From assembly GCA_949825065.1 (NCBI GenBank), contig OX463838.1, positions 7,046,251-7,110,250 on the forward strand: DNA of 64,000 nt, read 5' to 3'. Each line of letters begins with the position of its first letter. Position 1 is the stretch's first letter. The translations under genes and the position numbers were made by a program. This DNA comes from Odontocerum albicorne (lineage: Eukaryota; Arthropoda; Insecta; Trichoptera; Odontoceridae). Positions 34,074 through 47,699 of the stretch are shown piece after piece. Under the pieces are notes generated by a model. That model was given only the letters and a program-made list of their open reading frames with translations. It searched no databases and was not told where the DNA came from.

Positions 34074-34599
34074 AAAGTCGTTATAACTATCGTTACCAAA
34101 AAAAATATTTATATAATTTTTTTTTCGTTTTAAAAAAAATTTAAATGCTGTTATCCTTTTTTTTTGCAATAAATTATTTGATTTTAATATAATTCAAAAT
34201 TTGGTGTAAATGAAAGTGATATTAACATTGTATTTCATTTATAATCTACCATGAAATTTCCATTTTATTATCAAGTCTTTTTTGGAATTATTGATATCAA
34301 GCCTTTTTGAAAAGTTTCAAGTAAAAGAAACTGAATGAATTATATAAGAAACTTTATGGATATCGAGGAACAAAAATATTTTTTCGTAATGCTTTAGTTT
34401 TATTTGCTCCAACAGGAATGGTATATTTTAATTTGAAATGTAAACTTAAAACCGATATCTTAAGGAGGGGGGAAAAGAGTATGCTGAGATGGTTTTACAT
34501 GTTGAACGGATAATTAATTGACTTAATAAATCTCCAATGTAGGCTACATTTGAATTCATGGTACAGGAACATCGAAAAGTATAATTGCATATTTTGAAT
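34074..34599. other. A+T-rich intergenic DNA, nothing recognised
   Basis: No gene or repeat recognised between the two family J copies. Confidence 0.5.
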
Positions 34600-34689
34600 A
34601 ATTGCCTCGTCACCCTCTTTTATCTCGTCTAGAATATTCAGTGTCTTTCCGATCATGGACTTGAGCGTAGCTCAAGCAGATATATTTAA

Positions 34690-35033
34690 CTAGTTGCAGC
34701 CCATGAAATATTCACGGAAGTAAAACAAATTCTACATTTATGAAAATATGTATTCATAAATATAGAATTTGTTAATATATATCATTTATACATCGTCCCC
34801 TTTTACACCTGTTCAAAAATTGTTAGCAAGGTATTTAAAATTCGTTCAGTTATCACGAACCCACCGAGATTCAAATTTCGAATTACTTTCGCAGATAATC
34901 TACTAGGTTAGTCAAAAAGTTTTGACTAACCTATTAAGTATTCGGCTCTCGCTCTCTTGTATTCATAATTCAATGCTTGTATTCTTTCTTTGACGACAGC
35001 CATCGTATGGATTTTAGCCTTTTTATACTATGA
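34690..35033 (-). mobile_element. Short Helitron-like element, copy 2 (inverted)
   Basis: On the minus strand it starts TCATAGTATA and ends in a hairpin with CTAG, as copy 1 does. It lies between A (34689) and T (35034) of the LINE host sequence, with no target duplication. Compared with copy 1 it has two extra segments: about 60 bp after GGCTGTCG, and a 30-bp palindrome at 34904-34933. No coding capacity. Confidence 0.82.
34904..34933. repeat. 30-bp perfect palindrome inside the Helitron-like copy
   Basis: TAGGTTAGTCAAAA at 34904-34917 is matched by its reverse complement at 34920-34933 with a two-base loop. The corresponding place in copy 1 lacks it, so it was inserted. TTAGGT-like ends and flanking TA suggest a miniature mariner consisting only of its terminal repeats. 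Confidence 0.7.
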
Positions 35034-35199
35034 TTAGCTTTCTAATTAGTTGCTTATTTTTTTCGTCATATACTGACCATGCAGTGACACTGGAACTATT
35101 ATCAAACTTATATAAAACTCACCACGTTATTGGCACGTTTCAAAAAGCAATTGAAAAAAATTCAAAACAGTATTGTAACTTCTTTCATCACCGATTTGT

Positions 35200-35515
35200 C
35201 GTTTCTCTCAATCATCCTTTTCTTTTTACATCGATTGATGACAACTCACTTTTATTTTTGTTATTGATATTATTTTGTTTTTTTTACATCGATTGATGAC
35301 AACTCACTTTTATTTTTGTTATTGATATTATTTTGTTTTTTTTTTTACATCGATTGATGACAACTCACTTTTATTTTTGTTATTGAAATTATTTTGTTCT
35401 TTTTACATCAATTGATGACAACTCACATTTATTTTTGTTATTGATATTATTTGGTTTTTTACATCGATTGATAAAAACTCACTTTTATTTTTGTTTATGA
35501 TATTATTTTGTTCAA
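35200..35515 (+). repeat. 56-61 bp tandem array within the LINE 3' UTR
   Basis: TCGATTGATGA (one TCAATTGATGA) starts at 35231, 35289, 35350, 35408 and 35464. Each unit carries ACAACTCACTTTTATTTTTG. The unit corresponds to the single TGATTGATGATATCTCACTT segment of copy B, so it was amplified from LINE sequence. Confidence 0.88.
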
Positions 35516-35924
35516 GTTAACTAAAATGTTGACTCTTTAATTGTAAGTGTTAAAACTGCTTTTTTATTTTTTTATGTACTAATTAACTTAAATTTAGTAA
35601 AATAGCGAAACATATAACTTATTTTATTTGATTATGTCTGGTTGATTGAAATAGATTACTCCTGACAAGAAATCCGCTTGTTTTTACTGTAAATACTGTA
35701 TAAAATTATCAACAATAAATAATACAAATATTGACTACAATAAGAAATTCCTAAGAAAATATTTTTTATCTTAAATTAAGACCACCAATGATGACAGGCA
35801 AGTCAGTCGATCCATGATATTGTACGATATGTATGATATACATGAATACACCTTCCAGATTATATGTCAATGAAGCGTTAATAAATAAATAGATAAAAAA
35901 GGAAGGTAGACTGTAGAAACTTTA

Positions 35925-38900
35925 CATTTAAAAAGCTACTTTCAAATATTTCTACATCATAAGATAGTACAGAACGATAGAAAACATATGGTTCTTAACA
36001 CACCAAATGCTCGAGTAATTGCATTAAAAACTACTTTCAAATATTTCTATATCATAATATAGTACAGAACGATAGAAAACATATGGTTCTTTATACACTA
36101 AATGCTCGAGTTATAGCATTAAAAACTACTTTCAAATATTTATACGAGTATATCATAAGATAGTACAGAACGATAGAAAACATATGGTTCTTAATACACT
36201 AAATGATTATTATTATTATTAGTTATTGCATTAAAAACTACTTTCAAATATTTCTATATCATAAGATAGTACAGAGCGATAGAAAACATATGGTTCTTTA
36301 TACACTAAATGCTCGAGTTATTGCATTAAAAACTACTTTCAAATATTTCTATATCATAAGATAGTAAAGAACGATAGAAAACATATGGTTCTTTATACAC
36401 TAAATGCTCGAGTTATTGCATTAAAAACTACTTTCAAATATTTCTACATCATAAGATAGTACAGAACGATAGAAAACATATGGTTCTTAACACACCAAAT
36501 GCTCGAGTTATTGCATTAAAAACTACTTTCAAATATTTCTACATCATAAGATAGTACAGAACGATAGAAAACATATGGTTCTTTATACACTAAATGCTCG
36601 AGTTATAGCATTAAAAACTACTTTCAAATATTTATACGAGTATATCATAAGATAGTACAGAACGATAGAAAACATATGGTTCTTAATACACCAAATGCTC
36701 GAGTTATTGCATTAAAAACTACTTTCAAATATTTCTACATCATAAGATAGTACAGAACGATAGAAAACATATGGTTCTTAATACACCAAATGCTCGAGTT
36801 ATTGCATTAAAAACTACTTTCAAATATTTCTACATCATAAGATAGTACAGAACGATAGAAAACATATGGTTCTTTATACACTAAATGCTCGAGTTATAGC
36901 ATTAAAAACTACTTTCAAATATTTATACGAGTATATCATAAGATAGTACAGAACGATAGAAAACATATGGTTCTTTATACACTAAATGCTCGAGTTATAG
37001 CATTAAAAACTACTTTCAAATATTTATACGAGTATATCATAAGATAGTACAGAACGATAGAAAACATATGGTTCTTTATACACTCAGAACGATAGAAAAC
37101 ATATGATTATTAATACACCAAATGCTCGAGTTATTGCATTAAAAACTACTTTCAAATATTTCTATATCATAAGATAGTAAAGAACGATAGAAAACATATG
37201 GTTCTTTATACACTAAATGCTCGAGTTATTGCATTAAAAACTACTTTCAAATATTTCTACATCATAAGATAGTACAGAACGATACAAAACATATGATTCT
37301 TAATACACCAAATGCTCGAGTTATTGCATTAAAAACTATTTTCAAATATTTCTACATCATAAGATAGTACAGAACGATAGAAAACATATGGTTCTTTATA
37401 TACTAAATGCTCGAGTTATAGCATTAAAAACTACTTTCAAATATTTATACGAGTATATCATAAGATAGTACAGAACGATAGAAAACATATGGTTCTTAAT
37501 ACACCAAATGCTCGAGTTATTGCATTAAAAACTACTTTCAAATATTTATATATCATAAGATAGTACAGAACGATACAAAACATATGGTTCTTAATACACC
37601 AAATGCTCGAGTTATTGCATTAAAAACTACTTTCAAATATTTATACGAGTATATCATAAGATAGTACAGAACGATAGAAAACATATGGTTCTTAATACAC
37701 CAAATGCTCGAGTTATTGCATTAAAAACTACTTTCAAATATTTCTACATCATAATATAGTACAGAACGATAGAAAACATATGGTTCTTAATACACCAAAT
37801 GCTCGAGTTATTGCATTAAAAACTACTTTCAAATATTTCTACATCATAAGATAGTACAGAACGATAGAAAACATATGGTTCTTTATACACTAAATGCTCG
37901 AGTTATAGCATTAAAAACTACTTTCAAATATTTATACGAGTATATCATAAGATAGTACAGAACGATAGAAAACATATGGTTCTTAATACACCAAATGCTC
38001 GAGTTATTGCATTAAAAACTACTTTCAAATATTTCTACATCATAAGATAGTACAGAACGATAGAAAACATATGGTTCTTAATACACCAAATGCTCGAGTT
38101 ATTGCATTAAAAACTACTTTCAAATATTTCTACATCATAAGATAGTACAGAACGATAGAAAACATATGGTTCTTTATACACTAAATGCTCGAGTTATAGC
38201 ATTAAAAACTACTTTCAAATATTTATACGAGTATATCATAAGATAGTACAGAACGATAGAAAACATATGGTTCTTTATACACTAAATGCTCGAGTTATAG
38301 CATTAAAAACTACTTTCAAATATTTATACGAGTATATCATAAGATAGTACAGAACGATAGAAAACATATGGTTCTTTATACACTAAATGCTCGAGTTATA
38401 GCATTAAAAACTACTTTCAAATATTTATACGAGTATATCATAAGATAGTACAGAACGATAGAAAACATATGGTTCTTAATACACTAAATGATTATTATTA
38501 TTATTAGTTATTGCATTAAAAACTACTTTCAAATATTTCTATATCATAAGATAGTACAGAGCGATAGAAAACATATGGTTCTTTATACACTAAATGCTCG
38601 AGTTATTGCATTAAAAACTACTTTCAAATATTTCTATATCATAAGATAGTAAAGAACGATAGAAAACATATGGTTCTTTATACACTAAATGCTCGAGTTA
38701 TTGCATTAAAAACTACTTTCAAATATTTCTACATCATAAGATAGTACAGAACGATACAAAACATATGATTCTTAATACACCAAATGCTCGAGTTATTGCA
38801 TTAAAAACTATTTTCAAATATTTCTACATCATAAGATAGTACAGAACGATAGAAAACATATGGTTCTTTATATACTAAATGCTCGAGTTATAGCATTAAA

Positions 38901-41900
38901 AACTACTTTCAAATATTTATACGAGTATATCATAAGATAGTACAGAACGATAGAAAACATATGGTTCTTAATACACCAAATGCTCGAGTTATTGCATTAA
39001 AAACTACTTTCAAATATTTCTACATCATAATATAGTACAGAACGATAGAAAACATATGGTTCTTAATACACCAAATGCTCGAGTTATTGCATTAAAAACT
39101 ACTTTCAAATATTTCTACATCATAAGATAGTACAGAACGATAGAAAACATATGGTTCTTTATACACTAAATGCTCGAGTTATAGCATTAAAAACTACTTT
39201 CAAATATTTATACGAGTATATCATAAGATAGTACAGAACGATAGAAAACATATGGTTCTTAATACACCAAATGCTCGAGTTATTGCATTAAAAACTACTT
39301 TCAAATATTTCTACATCATAAGATAGTACAGAACGATAGAAAACATATGGTTCTTAATACACCAAATGCTCGAGTTATTGCATTAAAAACTACTTTCAAA
39401 TATTTCTACATCATAAGATAGTACAGAACGATAGAAAACATATGGTTCTTTATACACTAAATGCTCGAGTTATAGCATTAAAAACTACTTTCAAATATTT
39501 ATACGAGTATATCATAAGATAGTACAGAACGATAGAAAACATATGGTTCTTTATACACTAAATGCTCGAGTTATAGCATTAAAAACTACTTTCAAATATT
39601 TATACGAGTATATCATAAGATAGTACAGAACGATAGAAAACATATGGTTCTTTATACACTAAATGCTCGAGTTATAGCATTAAAAACTACTTTCAAATAT
39701 TTATACGAGTATATCATAAGATAGTACAGAACGATAGAAAACATATGGTTCTTAATACACTAAATGATTATTATTATTATTAGTTATTGCATTAAAAACT
39801 ACTTTCAAATATTTCTATATCATAAGATAGTACAGAGCGATAGAAAACATATGGTTCTTTATACACTAAATGCTCGAGTTATTGCATTAAAAACTACTTT
39901 CAAATATTTCTATATCATAAGATAGTAAAGAACGATAGAAAACATATGGTTCTTTATACACTAAATGCTCGAGTTATTGCATTAAAAACTACTTTCAAAT
40001 ATTTCTACATCATAAGATAGTACAGAACGATACAAAACATATGATTCTTAATACACCAAATGCTCGAGTTATTGCATTAAAAACTATTTTCAAATATTTC
40101 TACATCATAAGATAGTACAGAACGATAGAAAACATATGGTTCTTTATATACTAAATGCTCGAGTTATAGCATTAAAAACTACTTTCAAATATTTATACGA
40201 GTATATCATAAGATAGTACAGAACGATAGAAAACATATGGTTCTCAATACACCAAATGCTCGAGTTATTGCATTAAAAACTACTTTCAAATATTTATATA
40301 TCATAAGATAGTACAGAACGATACAAAACATATGGTTCTTAATACACCAAATGCTCGAGTTATTGCATTAAAAACTACTTTCAAATATTTATACGAGTAT
40401 ATCATAAGATAGTACAGAACGATAGAAAACATATGGTTCTTAATACACCAAATGCTCGAGTTATTGCATAAAAAACTACTTTCAAATATTTCTACATCAT
40501 AAGATAGTACAGAACGATAGAAAACATATGGTTCTCAATACACCAAATGCTCGAGTTATTGCATTAAAAACTACTTTCAAATATTTATATATCATAAGAT
40601 AGTACAGAACGATACAAAACATATGGTTCTTAATACACCAAATGCTCGAGTTATTGCATTAAAAACTACTTTCAAATATTTATACGAGTATATCATAAGA
40701 TAGTACAGAACGATAGAAAACATATGGTTCTTAATACACCAAATGCTCGAGTTATTGCATTAAAAACTACTTTCAAATATTTCTACATCATAAGATAGTA
40801 CAGAACAATAGAAAACATATGGTTCTTAATACACCAAATGCTCGAGTTATTGTATTAAAAACTACTTTCAAATATTTCTACATCATAAGATAGTACAGAA
40901 CGATAGAAAACATATGGTTCTTTATACACTAAATGCTCGAGTTATAGAATTAAAAACTACTTTCAAATATTTATACGAGTATATCATAAGATAGTACAGA
41001 ACGATAGAAAACATATGGTTCTTTTTACACTAAATGCTCGAGTTATAGCATTAAAAACTACTTTCAAATATTTATACGAGTATATCATAAGATAGTACAG
41101 AACGATAGAAAACATATGGTTCTTTATACACTAAATGCTCGAGTTATAGCATTAAAAACTACTTTCAAATATTTATACGAGTATATCATAAGATAGTACA
41201 GAACGATAGAAAACATATGGTTCTTTATACACTAAATGCTCGAGTTATAGCATTAAAAACTACTTTCAAATATTTATACGAGTATATCATAAGATAGTAC
41301 AGAACGATAGAAAACATATGGTTCTTAATACACTAAATGATTATTATTATTATTAGTTATTGCATTAAAAACTACTTTCAAATATTTCTATATCATAAGA
41401 TAGTACAGAGCGATAGAAAACATATGCTTCTTTATACACTAAATGCTCGAGTTATTGCATTAAAAACTACTTTCAAATATTTCTATATCATAAGATAGTA
41501 AAGAACGATAGAAAACATATGGTTCTTTATACACTAAATGCTCGAGTTATTGCATTAAAAACTACTTTCAAATATTTCTACATCATAAGATAGTACAGAA
41601 AGATACAAAACATATGGTTCTTAATACACCAAATGCTCGAGTTATTGCATTAAAAACTACTTTCAAATATTTATACGAGTATATCATAAGATAGTACAGA
41701 ACGATAGAAAACACATGGTTCTTAATACACCAAATGCTCGAGTTATTGCATTAAAAACTACTTTCAAATATTTCTACATCATAAGATAGTACAGAACGAT
41801 AGAAAACATATGGTTCTTAATACACCAAATGCTCGAGTTATTGCATTAAAAACTACTTTCAAATATTTCTACATCATAAGATAGTACAAAACGATAGAAA

Positions 41901-44900
41901 ACATATGGTTATTTGTACACTAAATGCTCGAGTTATAGCATTAAAAACTACTTTCAAATATTTATACGAGTATATCATAAGATAGTACAGAACGATAGAA
42001 AACATATGGTTCTTTATACACTAAATGCTCGAGTTATAGCATTAAAAACTACTTTCAAATATTTATACGAGTATATCATAAGATAGTACAGAACGATAGA
42101 AAACATATGGTTCTTTATACACTAAATGCTCGAGTTATAGCATTAAAAACTACTTTCAAATATTTATACGAGTATGTCATAAGATAGTACAGAACGATAG
42201 AAAACATATGGTTCTTAATACACTAAATGATTATTATTATTATTAGTTATTGCATTAAAAACTACTTTCAAATATTTCTATATCATAAGATAGTACAGAG
42301 CGATAGAAAACATATGGTTCTTTATACACTAAATGCTCGAGTTATTGCATTAAAAACTACTTTCAAATATTTCTATATCATAAGATAGTAAAGAACGATA
42401 GAAAACATATGGTTCTTTATACACTAAATGCTCGAGTTATTGCATTAAAAACTACTTTCAAATATTTCTACATCATAAGATAGTACAGAACGATACAAAA
42501 CATATGATTCTTAATACACCAAATGCTCGAGTTATTGCATTAAAAACTATTTTCAAATATTTCTACATCATAAGATAATACAGAACGATAGAAAACATAT
42601 GGTTCTTTATATACTAAATGCTCGAGTTATAGCATTAAAAACTACTTTCAAATATTTATACGAGTATATCATAAGATAGTACAGAACGATAGAAAACATA
42701 TGGTTCTTAATACACCAAATGCTCGAGTTATTGCATTAAAAACTACTTTCAAATATTTATATATCATAAGATAGTACAGAACGATAGAAAACATATGGTT
42801 CTTAATACACCAAATGCTCGAGTTATTGTATTAAAAACTACTTTCAAATATTTCTACATCATAAGATAGTACAGAACGATAGAAAACATATGGTTCTTAA
42901 TACACCAAATGCTCGAGTTATTGCATTAAAAACTACTTTCAAATATTTATACGAGTATATCATAAGATAGTACAGAACGATAGAAAACATATGATTCTTA
43001 ATACACCAAATGCTCGAGTTATTGCATTAAAAACTACTTTCAAATATTTCTACATCATAAGATAGTACAGAACGATAGAAAACATATGGTTCTTTATACA
43101 CTAAATGCTCGAGTTATAGCATTAAAAACTACTTTCAAATATTTATATATCATAAGATAGTACAGAACGATACAAAACATATGGTTCTTAATACACCAAA
43201 TGCTCGAGTTATTGCATTAAAAACTACTTTCAAATATTTATACGAGTATATCATAAGATAGTTCAGAACGATAGAAAACATATGGTTCTTAATACACCAA
43301 ATGCTCGAGTTATTGCATTAAAAACTACTTTCAAATATTTCTACGAGTATATCATAAGATAGTACAGAACGATAGAAAACATATGGTTCTTTATACACTA
43401 AATGCTCGAGTTATAGCATTAAAAACTACTTTCAAATAGTTATACGAGTATATCATAAGATAGTACAGAACGATAGAAAACATATGGTTCTTAATACACT
43501 AAATGATTATTATTATTATTAGTTATTGCATTAAAAACTACTTTCAAATATTTCTATATCATAAGATAGTACAGAGCGATAGAAAACATATGGTTCTTTA
43601 TACACTAAATGCTCGAGTTATTGCATTAAAAACTACTTTCAAATATTTCTATATCATAAGATAGTAAAGAACGATAGAAAACATATGGTTCTTTATACAC
43701 TAAATGCTCGAGTTATTGCATTAAAAACTACTTTCAAATATTTCTACATCATAAGATAGTACAGAATGATACAAAACATATGATTCTTAATACACCAAAT
43801 GCTCGAGTTATTGCATTAAAAACTATTTTCAAATATTTCTACATCATAAGATAATACAGAACGATAGAAAACATATGGTTCTTTATATACTAAATGCTCG
43901 AGTTATAGCATTAAAAACTACTTTCAAATATTTATACGAGTATATCATAAGATAGTACAGAACGATAGAAAACATATGGTTCTTAATACACCAAATGCTC
44001 GAGTTATTGCATTAAAAACTACTTTCAAATATTTATATATCATAAGATAGTACAGAACGATACAAAACATATGGTTCTTAATACACCAAATGCTCGAGTT
44101 ATTGCATTAAAAACTACTTTCAAATATTTATACGAGTATATCATAAGATAGTACAGAACGATAGAAAACATATGGTTCTTAATACACCAAATGCTCGAGT
44201 TATTGCATTAAAAACTACTTTCAAATATTTCTACATCATAAGATAGTACAGAACGATAGAAAACATATGGTTCTTAATACACCAAATGCTCGAGTTATTG
44301 CATTAAAAACTACTTTCAAATATTTCTACATCATAAGATAGTCCAGAACGATAGAAAACATATGGTTCTTTATACACTAAATGCTCGAGTTATAGCATTA
44401 AAAACTACTTTCAAATATTTATATATCATAAGATAGTACAGAACGATACAAAACATATGGTTCTTAATACACCAAATGCTCGAGTTATTGCATTAAAAAC
44501 TACTTTCAAATATTTATACGAGTATATCATAAGATAGTACAGAACGATAGAAAACATATGGTTCTTAATACACCAAATGCTCGAGTTATTGCATTAAAAA
44601 CTACTTTCAAATATTTCTACATCATAAGATAGTACAGAACGATAGAAAACATATGGTTCTTAATACACCAAATGCTCGAGTTATTGCATTAAAAACTACT
44701 TTCAAATATTTCTACATCATAAGATAGTACAGAACGATAGAAAACATATGGTTCTTTATACACTAAATGCTCGAGTTATAGCATTAAAAACTACTTTCAA
44801 ATATTTATACGAGTATATCATAAGATAGTACAGAACGATAGAAAACATATGGTTCTTTATACACTAAATGCTCGAGTTATAGCATTAAAAACTACTTTCA

Positions 44901-45840
44901 AATATTTATACGAGTATATCATAAGATAGTACAGAACGATAGAAAACATATGGTTCTTTATACACTAAATGCTCGAGTTATAGCATTAAAAACTACTTTC
45001 AAATATTTATACGAGTATATCATAAGATAGTACAGAACGATAGAAAACATATGGTTCTTTATACACTAAATGCTCGAGTTATAGCATTAAAAACTACTTT
45101 CAAATATTTATACGAGTATATCATAAGATAGTACAGAACGATAGAAAACATATGGTTCTTTATACACTAAATGCTCGAGTTATAGCATTAAAAACTACTT
45201 TCAAATATTTATACGAGTATATCATAAGATAGTACAGAACGATAGAAAACATATGGTTCTTAATACACTAAATGATTATTATTATTATTAGTTATTGCAT
45301 TAAAAACTACTTTCAAATATTTCTATATCATAAGATAGTACAGAGCGATAGAAAACATATGGTTCTTTATACACTAAATGCTCGAGTTATTGCATTAAAA
45401 ACTACTTTCAAATATTTCTATATCATAAGATAGTAAAGAACGATAGAAAACATATGGTTCTTTATACACTAAATGCTCGAGTTATTGCATTAAAAACTAC
45501 TTTCAAATATTTCTATATCATAAGATAGTAAAGAACGATATGGTTGTTAATACACTAAATGTTCGAGTTATGAAAACATATGGTTGTTAATACACTAAAT
45601 GTTCGAGTTATTGCATTAAAAACTACTTTCAAATATTTCTATATCATAAGATAGTAAAGAACGATATGGTTGTTAATACACTAAATGTTCGAGTTATGAA
45701 AACATATGGTTGTTAATACACTAAATGCTTGAGTTATTGCATTAAAAACTACTTTCAAATATTTCTATATCTTAAGATTGTACAGACCGATAGAAAACAT
45801 ATGGTTATTAAAACACCAAATGTTCGAGTTATTGCATTAA
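35925..45840. repeat. Satellite array, ~100 monomers of 95 and 101 bp, with higher-order structure
   Basis: Nearly every monomer carries AACTACTTTCAAATATTT, AAGATAGTACAGAACGATAG and CATATGGTTCTT, and nearly all AAATGCTCGAGTTAT. A short type has TTTCTACATCATAAG (95 bp) and a long type TTTATACGAGTATATCATAAG (101 bp). A marker monomer with GATTATTATTATTATTAG in place of GCTCGAG occurs at 36205, 38490, 39766, 41339, 42229, 43505 and 45274. After each marker the same ordered variants follow (ACAGAGCGAT, then GTAAAGAACGAT, then in most blocks GATACAAAACATATGATTC). The last monomers (45540-45840) are rearranged and degenerate. No coding capacity. Confidence 0.97.
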
Positions 45841-47160
45841 TTGCAAATTCTAGCGGAAGTTGAGTCTATTCGCATTCGGAAATTTCCGTCTTATAGATGA
45901 TTCTAATCCACTTATCTCAGTATTTGATCTACATGCAAAATTATGGTGCACCATGAATCATATTAAGTGTGGCCTGGGCTGCAATGCTCTTACACTTTGT
46001 GCATGAATGCTGGAAGAGACTCCCATGAGGCAATGTGGATAGGTAGAAATTCTCTCTCACATCGTGTTGGATCAATTTCTCTTTTCATTCTCTTGAGCAT
46101 TAGAATAATTTCATCAGACTGCTTCTGAATATTGGACCATGACTGATAAATTAAAAATGTACCATATGGTAGACACTGGAAAAAAATAAGGTATATTTAA
46201 AAAATTAAATAAATTTCAAGCAGCGATTTCCAAACTGTATGCAATCACCTCCAGAAACTCTTGGAATACGTTAGGGGTACCAAAAGGCATGAGGGGCGTA
46301 AGGGAGTTTAGCAGCGACGCAGAACGTTAACAGCTAATTTTGAAATTGGGATTTTTCGTGACGCTGTGGTAAGAATATTGATTAGTTGAGTCTACGGTTT
46401 TGGGGCACACTGTATTGAATTAATTCACTGATGAAAATAAAAAGCTTTTAAAAATAATAATACAATAACTCTTGAGCTTTTTGTAAAGAAAATGCCTTAC
46501 CATATTTTTCTTGAGAAAAACTTTGAATTTACTTTGAGAAATTGATATTTTAAACTAAGTAGTGTGATCATTTTTAAGTTATGTTTTCCATATCACAAAA
46601 CAGATAAAAAATCGTGAACACAACTATTATAAATATTTTTTTGCCATTAAGTTACTATTTACGCCAATCGCGTCATTAGTTTGAATAAAACTAGTGTCAA
46701 GAAATATTTTTTTTAAATGTCACACATTAAAAAAATAATAAGGAATCAAAATAGCACATAAGCATTGAAAATCAATCAATGAACGGAATAAATTCTGTGA
46801 TATGTATGCACAAAGAAAAATTCGTTATTTTTCTGTAACTTTATATTTTCATATATTTGTTTATTTGTTTGTCTTTGTTACTTTCTTATCTAACGAAAAG
46901 TCTCATGGCTGTTTTTTTTTATAAAATAAGCAAATTAAGAAAATAAATTATCATCAATTTAAAATACGTTGGTATGGAAGTAAATGTATGAGCATGGCAG
47001 AATAATGATAAAAGTAAACATTCGGTGAAGATGTGACCTTTAAGAAAGAAATTGATTTACATACAATATAATATATAAAAGAAGGCATAATCGAGACATC
47101 ATAAATTAATTCATAGATAAAATGGGCATTTTAAATCAAAGAAAGAAGCGTTCTGATAGT
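45841..47160. other. Intergenic DNA, nothing firmly recognised
   Basis: 45860-46110 is less A+T-rich and directly abuts the satellite edge, but no coding match is evident. CAGCGATTTCCAAACT at 46221 resembles a hAT end, without a partner end in view. Confidence 0.4.
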
Positions 47161-47166
47161 AATGAC

Positions 47167-47600
47167 ATGAAAAGAATTGATAATAAAAGAATGACTAAGG
47201 TAGTATATAGGTCAGAAGTGCGAGGGGATCGTGGAACAGGTAAAGCAAACATGACTGGATAATTTGAATCCAATTTTGAAAGGAGGTATAGTGAGACGGA
47301 TGAATAATACAATAAAAGATTCAACATGACGAGATGTATTAATGTAAAGGTGGTAAAAGTGATATAGTTTTGAATTGTAAAAGATACAACGTAAACTCTA
47401 GTTGAATTTATAACGTAAACTAGAGACTTATGTAATAAGAAGAATAAAAAAGAGCACTTTTATGTGGTTTGGTCATGTAAAAAGAATTGCCAAAAAAAAT
47501 GCACGTTCGGAAATGGGAGACATGAGAGGGGACAATTGAGAGAAATAAAATTGGATGAAGTTAAGGAAATTTTTCAATAAGTTTAGGAGTAAGTTAAAAC
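47167..47600 (+). pseudogene. Two decayed pieces of LINE ORF2 C-terminus
   Basis: The first piece (47167-47264) reads KRIDNKRMTKVVYRSEVRGDRGTG. The second (about 47446-47530) reads KKSTFMWFGHVKRIAKKNA, followed by short basic remnants. Both match the WFGHVKRM…TKVVYRSEVRG region of the family seen at 18.5, 21.7 and 32 kb. They overlap in content rather than being one continuous copy, so two insertions or a duplication are involved. Confidence 0.6.
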
Positions 47601-47699
47601 AACGAAGCTTTGTGAAAGATATAAGAGTATACGTATATTGATATAGCGATAGATGAATATCTTGATGGAGAAGTCAGATGTTTAAACAACTCTTGTTTC

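Larger units (their letters stand above)
34600..35900 (+). mobile_element. LINE 3' end, family J copy C, split by a Helitron-like insertion
   Basis: 34604-34689 matches copy B from CACCCTCTTATCTCG through TCATGGA..TTG and CTCAA.CAGA. Homology resumes at 35034 with TTAGCTTTC and continues through CATGCAGTGA.ACT and the C-terminal codons. A UTR follows with a 56-61 bp tandem array (35200-35510), then the GGTTGATTGAAATAGATTAC end and a TAAATAAATAGATAAA tail near 35880. It is more diverged than copies A and B, hence older. Confidence 0.75.

Noticed and set aside
46221..46330. hAT-like end CAGCGATTTCCAAACT
   Set aside because: No matching inverted end and no 8-bp target duplication could be found, so an element cannot be supported.
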